Origin: Ruminococcus flavefaciens
GTDB taxonomy: Bacteria > Bacillota > Clostridia > Oscillospirales > Ruminococcaceae
Reading direction: 5' to 3'
Assembly (NCBI RefSeq): GCF_900143025.1
Contig: NZ_FRCT01000016.1
Location: forward strand, 1-64,000
Length of the DNA stretch: 64,000 nt
Under the pieces are notes generated by a model. It was not told where the DNA came from. It saw only the letters and a list, made by a program, of their open reading frames with translations, and made no database searches. Numbering within the stretch: the first letter of the stretch is position 1; each line of letters begins with the position of its first letter. The position numbers and the translations under genes are program-made. This document shows, one piece after another, positions 60,173 to 64,000 of the stretch.

Positions 60173-61152
60173 TCGTTTACTCCTCCTTTCGCAGCCAATC
60201 TGGCCTCTTTCTTTGCTTTCTTGATCTGCTTATTGAGCTTTATCTCGTCCTTATCGCGCATTACGTAGAACAATACTGCCGAGCAGATAACAATTACAAG
60301 CCACATGATCATACTTGCAGCAGCCGCTCTGTTATAGATATAGCTTCCTGCAAACGCCTGATTATAAATGAATACACTGGTTGTAAGGGTTGCACTGTCA
60401 GGACCACCGTTAAGGAATACCTTAGGTATGTCGTACATATTCAAACCACCTACAAGGCTTGTGATAAGTGTATACAGTAAAACTGTCTTTAAATTAGGTA
60501 TCGTAATACGGAAGAAGGTCTGAACACCGTTCGCTCCGTCGATCTCTGCTGCTTCGTAAATGTCAGGGCTTATACCAAGTACACCCGAAACAAGTACGAT
60601 CATAGTATTTCCGTACCATGTCCAGAACTGGATAAAGGCAACGATAAGTCGTGCCGCGGTACGGCTGTTAAGGAAAAAGTAATCATCGTTCAGAATACCG
60701 CAGGAAATAAGAAGATCGTTCATAGGTCCCTTTGGGTAGCTGAAGATAGCCTTAAACAGAACCGCAACTGTTGCAGCTGTTATGATGTTCGGCATATAGA
60801 AAACGACTTTAAAAAAGCCTTTTCCCTTGATCTCATTGCTGTGCGAGGTAAACCATGCAGTCAGCAGGAGTGCGATAGTGATCTGCGGGATAAAGTTCAT
60901 TACCCAGATCATGATTGTATTTTTTAGAGATGTTTTAAAGGATTCATTCTCTATAACTGCTTTAAAGTTCTGCCAGATATCATTCTTGAGGAAATGATAA
61001 TCATCGCTCATAAGACCTTTACAATCAGTAAAACCGAGGGTTGCTGTATATATAGTAGGATACAGCGTAAAAATCAAAAATGCAACAACAAAAGGAATAC
61101 TAAAGAGATATCCGTATTTTGAATAACTAATACCCTTGAGCTTCGTTTTCAA
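60160..61152 (-). CDS. carbohydrate ABC transporter permease, MalF type
   Basis: A 330-residue permease: six or more helices and the EAA loop IYEAAEIDGANGVQTFFRIT. The start is TTG (61152) with AGGAGG 9 bp upstream; no ATG fits the family N-terminus KLKGISYSKYGYLFSIPF. A 14-bp stem-loop at 61176-61207 lies just before it. Confidence 0.92.
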   Translation of the reverse strand: MKTKLKGISYSKYGYLFSIPFVVAFLIFTLYPTIYTATLGFTDCKGLMSDDYHFLKNDIWQNFKAVIENESFKTSLKNTIMIWVMNFIPQITIALLLTAWFTSHSNEIKGKGFFKVVFYMPNIITAATVAVLFKAIFSYPKGPMNDLLISCGILNDDYFFLNSRTAARLIVAFIQFWTWYGNTMIVLVSGVLGISPDIYEAAEIDGANGVQTFFRITIPNLKTVLLYTLITSLVGGLNMYDIPKVFLNGGPDSATLTTSVFIYNQAFAGSYIYNRAAAASMIMWLVIVICSAVLFYVMRDKDEIKLNKQIKKAKKEARLAAKGGVNEWRL

Positions 61153-61175
61153 AGCCGCAAACCTCCTTTTTATTT

Positions 61176-61207
61176 ATAAGCAGTACCGCAGAAGCGGTAC
61201 TGCTTAT
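61176..61207 (-). promoter_or_regulatory. intercistronic stem-loop between binding protein and permeases
   Basis: A perfect 14-bp inverted repeat around a 4-base loop (61176-61189, 61194-61207). On the minus strand it is followed by AAATAAAAAGGAGG, not by a T run, so it looks like an mRNA stabiliser that favours the binding-protein mRNA rather than a terminator. Confidence 0.8.
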
Positions 61208-61217
61208 AGGGGAAATA

Positions 61218-62594
61218 TTAGTCTACTTTAACGTCAAATGTGTCGCCTACAGCCTGCTTGAAGTCCTTGATAGCTGCATCTCTTGACTTTGCGCCGCCTG
61301 TGTACTGACGAACCTGATCACGCCAGAGGCTGTTGATGCCTTCATCGAACTGTGTGAGGTTATCGCCCTTAGCGAACTTGTTAGCTTCCTGATATACAGG
61401 GAACATATCCTGACCGTTAAGAATGTCAACCTTACCATCTGACTTAGACATTACTACATTTGAAGCAACAACGTCCTTAGTCGGGTTAGAAGGATCGAAT
61501 GTACCGTTAGCCCACATATACTGGAGACCCTGCTCAGAAGTATCAAGTGTGATCCACTCGATGATCTTACCTACAGCGTCCTTATTCTTTGAAGCCTTGT
61601 TAGCGATTACCCATGTACCGCCCCAGAAGAAGCCGATAGGTGGCTGGCAAACGCCCCAGTCGCCGTATGTACCTTCGCCGATCTTTGAACCGCCGCAGTT
61701 ATCCTTGAGTGAGTAGTTGATGAGCCATGCAGGACCGAAGTAACCGAGAACAGGCTTGTCACCTTCGCCCTTCATATCAGCAATCCAGCCTTCCTGCCAG
61801 TCCTGAGTATCATTGTGGTATCCGTTATCCTTGAGCTTCTTTGAAAGATCGAGGAATTCTTCACGCTTAGGATCAATATAAAGAGCATTGTTTTCATCAA
61901 TCCAGCCCTTGTCAGAGCTGTTCTCAACTGCGTGCCAGAGGTCACCGTCACCTGAGATGATAGCGATTTTCTTCTTCTTAAGATCTTCAGCACACTTAAA
62001 GAACTGATCCCAGCTGTTTGTTCCTGCACCGATCTGCTTCTCTACCTCAGCCGGATCATCTGTGCCGAATGCTTCCTTAGCAACTGAACGTCTGTAAATG
62101 AAAGCACCACCTGTAGCCTGGTAACCAAGACCAACTACCTTACCCTCAGGATTTCTTCCGATCTCTACTGAGTAAGGAGCAATGTCTGCTTCCTTGATCT
62201 TGTTCTCAACATCGATTCCGAGATCCTCATAAGGAGCAGCAAACTCAGATGCTGTACCCTTTGTATACTTAAGAACGAAAGCAGCCTCTGCACAGTAGAA
62301 GTCAGGTGCATCTTCTCCGCCGCCCTTGAGTGCCTGGTCGAGTGCAGGCTGGAACTGTCCGTCTGTTGTAGGAATTTCAGTTACCTTTAACTCGTACTTA
62401 GCAGCAAAATCAGGGTGTGTTTCGAAATACTTCTCACACATCTGCTTAACTTCCTTTGTGAAAGTCATAAGCTTAATGACTGTCTTTTTACCGCTGCCTG
62501 ATGATCCCTCGTCCTTCTTACCACAGCTTACCATAGCTGAAGATGCGAGAAGAGCGAATGCTGAGATGACCGATAATACTCTTGCTTTTTTCAT
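61218..62594 (-). CDS. sugar ABC transporter substrate-binding lipoprotein
   Basis: A 458-residue family-1 extracellular solute-binding protein. It starts MKKARVLSVISAF and has a lipobox-like AMVSC with the lipidated cysteine near residue 24, followed by a GKKDEGSSGSGKK linker. The body contains YLGWQ-type hydrophobic motifs and WGGTWVIANKASKN. Its place next to xylA suggests xylose or xylo-oligosaccharides; this is inference. GGAGGT precedes the ATG. Confidence 0.92.
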   Translation of the reverse strand: MKKARVLSVISAFALLASSAMVSCGKKDEGSSGSGKKTVIKLMTFTKEVKQMCEKYFETHPDFAAKYELKVTEIPTTDGQFQPALDQALKGGGEDAPDFYCAEAAFVLKYTKGTASEFAAPYEDLGIDVENKIKEADIAPYSVEIGRNPEGKVVGLGYQATGGAFIYRRSVAKEAFGTDDPAEVEKQIGAGTNSWDQFFKCAEDLKKKKIAIISGDGDLWHAVENSSDKGWIDENNALYIDPKREEFLDLSKKLKDNGYHNDTQDWQEGWIADMKGEGDKPVLGYFGPAWLINYSLKDNCGGSKIGEGTYGDWGVCQPPIGFFWGGTWVIANKASKNKDAVGKIIEWITLDTSEQGLQYMWANGTFDPSNPTKDVVASNVVMSKSDGKVDILNGQDMFPVYQEANKFAKGDNLTQFDEGINSLWRDQVRQYTGGAKSRDAAIKDFKQAVGDTFDVKVD

Positions 62595-62639
62595 TTTTCT
62601 TGACCTCCAAATAAAAAATTTGATTAATATTGTTCAGCC

Positions 62640-63953
62640 TTACAGACTGAAAAGAACGTTATTTACGATAGATTCAAGCATTTCCTGTCTGCCGCTTGAA
62701 AGTGATTCAGTAACCTCTCCCTTTTCGAGAGCATACTTTTCGAGTGAAGCAAAATCAGCCTTGCCTGCAATGATGTCAGCGCCGATTCCCTTTGTCCATG
62801 AAGAATATCTGTCCTCAGTGAACTTGTCGATACGTCCGTCCTCGATGAGCTTGAGAGCTGCTCTGAAGCCGAGTGCGAATGCGTCCATACCTGCGATATA
62901 GCTGTAGAAGATATCCTCAGGTGTGAAGCTGCCTCTTCTTGCCTTAGCATCGAAGTTGAGACCGCCGTTTGTGAAGCCGCCAGCCTTGATAACCTCATAC
63001 ATACACATTGTTGTGTCGTAGATGTTTGTTGGGAACTGGTCTGTATCCCAACCGAGGAGCGGATCGCCCTGGTTAGCGTCGATAGAACCGAATACACCGT
63101 TGTCTCTTGATACACGAAGCTCATGCTGGAATGTATGCTGAGCAAGTGTTGCGTGGTTAGCTTCGATATTCATCTTGAAATCCTTATCGAGGCCGTACTT
63201 TCTGAGGAAGCCCAGAACAGTAGCTGTATCAAAGTCGTACTGGTGCTTTGTAGGCTCCTTTGGCTTTGGCTCGATGTAGAAATCCCCATTGAAACCGATA
63301 GAACGTCCGTACTCAACTGCCATCTTCATAAGACGAGCCATATTGTCGAGCTCAAGACCCATATTAGTGTTGAGAAGTGTCTCATAACCTTCACGGCCGC
63401 CCCAGAATACATATCCGTTACCGCCGAGCTTTACTGTTGACTCAATAGCCTTCTTTATCTGTGCTGCTGAGAATGCGAATACATCTGCTGAAGGAGATGT
63501 GCCTGCGCCGTGCATGAATCTTGGGTGATCGAAGCACTTAGCTGTACCCCAGAGGCACTTCTTGTCGCCCATAACAGACTTCATATAATCTGTAACGATA
63601 TCGAGCTGAGCATTTGTTTCCTTTAAGCTGCCGTACTCAGGAGAAAGATCACGATCGTGGAAGCAGTAGTAGTCGATGGAAAGCTTATCCATGATCTCCT
63701 TAGCTGCATCTACCTTAGCCTTAGCTCTTGCAGCAGGATCAGCCTGACCCCATGTCTTGTCTGTTGTGCCGCAGCCGAACATATCTGTTCCGTCGCCGCC
63801 CATTGTGTGCCACCATGAAAGAGCAAACTTGAGGTGGTCGCGCATCTTCTTGCCATTGATGATCTCATCGGGATTGTAGTACTTGAATGAGAGAGGATCT
63901 GTACTGTCCTTGCCCTTATACTCGATCTTACCGATATTCTTGAAAAATTCCAT
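62640..63953 (-). CDS. xylA: xylose isomerase
   Basis: XylA converts D-xylose to D-xylulose with divalent metal. The 437 residues are of the longer class II type. [12 protein letters not shown] carries the catalytic histidine and aspartate, [17 protein letters not shown] the metal-binding glutamate and lysine, and [17 protein letters not shown] and LGWDTDQFP further ligands. Start at 63953 (MEFFKNIGK) with GGAGG 5 bp upstream; the frame runs on 39 bp through that site. Codon use is strongly biased. Its promoter lies beyond the window edge. Confidence 0.96.
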   Translation of the reverse strand: MEFFKNIGKIEYKGKDSTDPLSFKYYNPDEIINGKKMRDHLKFALSWWHTMGGDGTDMFGCGTTDKTWGQADPAARAKAKVDAAKEIMDKLSIDYYCFHDRDLSPEYGSLKETNAQLDIVTDYMKSVMGDKKCLWGTAKCFDHPRFMHGAGTSPSADVFAFSAAQIKKAIESTVKLGGNGYVFWGGREGYETLLNTNMGLELDNMARLMKMAVEYGRSIGFNGDFYIEPKPKEPTKHQYDFDTATVLGFLRKYGLDKDFKMNIEANHATLAQHTFQHELRVSRDNGVFGSIDANQGDPLLGWDTDQFPTNIYDTTMCMYEVIKAGGFTNGGLNFDAKARRGSFTPEDIFYSYIAGMDAFALGFRAALKLIEDGRIDKFTEDRYSSWTKGIGADIIAGKADFASLEKYALEKGEVTESLSSGRQEMLESIVNNVLFSL

Positions 63954-64000
63954 TTTATCCTCCATTAGACATTTATTTTCAGAGTTGTGCATTTCTTTCC

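Overview
The window looks like chromosome of an anaerobic, spore-forming-lineage Clostridia bacterium, most likely a Ruminococcus-type gut or rumen fibre degrader. The grounds are the GlgC/GlgD pair typical of Firmicutes, a SpoIIE-type phosphatase, an oxygen-independent (CbiD/CbiG) cobalamin pathway, a large secreted GH9 cellulase, a xylose isomerase with a sugar ABC transporter, and very regular sigma-A promoters (11 found, all with 17-bp spacers). The genus is an inference; no rRNA sequence lies inside the window.

Layout. Positions 1-260 hold two tandem consensus promoters reading leftwards out of the window, probably those of an rRNA operon. A glycogen operon glgB-glgC-glgD-glgA (404-6295, minus) follows, then spoIIE (6531-8762, minus) and a 353-bp MITE-like inverted-repeat element (8878-9230). 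From 9372 to 31248 all 24 genes are on the minus strand, mostly overlapping or a few bases apart, with one good promoter at 31320-31348. In transcription order they are mscS, a phosphoesterase-like protein, two flavoproteins, two unknown genes, ksgA, and then cbiL-D-F-G-H-J-ET-A, cobT, cobU, cobS, a short CobU-like gene, cobC, cbiB, cobD, cbiP, cbiC. This covers most of corrin-ring synthesis and nucleotide-loop assembly. The cobalt chelatase, a cobalt transporter and the corrinoid adenosyltransferase are not in the window. No cobalamin riboswitch precedes these genes.

From 31.5 to 39.7 kb there are short units: tRNA-Arg(CCU), a NUDIX hydrolase, a membrane-anchored repeat protein, a GNAT acetyltransferase, a membrane-anchored GH9 cellulase, a guanylate-kinase-like protein, a soluble FlaA1/CapD-type dehydratase and a cupin.

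The most interesting region is 39850-46045. A consensus promoter, a cobalamin-riboswitch-like leader and an intrinsic terminator precede five tightly packed genes. These encode a cell-wall-anchored DUF4430-like protein, a membrane protein with the domain order of animal transcobalamin/intrinsic factor (helical-barrel-like domain, then a DUF4430/transcobalamin C-terminal-type domain), and the T, fused A1A2 and S parts of an ECF transporter. I read this as a B12 capture-and-import system, the uptake counterpart of the synthesis cluster 9 kb away.

The remainder holds a HIT protein, pta, an ECF-type sigma factor with a membrane partner, an AlbA-domain protein, a Crp/Fnr regulator, an atypical ligA, an oxidoreductase, a LURP-one protein, a SpoU methyltransferase, upp, rpiB, tsaB, tsaE and fhs. 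It ends with a minus-strand operon xylA - binding protein - two permeases (59318-63953) for xylose or xylo-oligosaccharide use.
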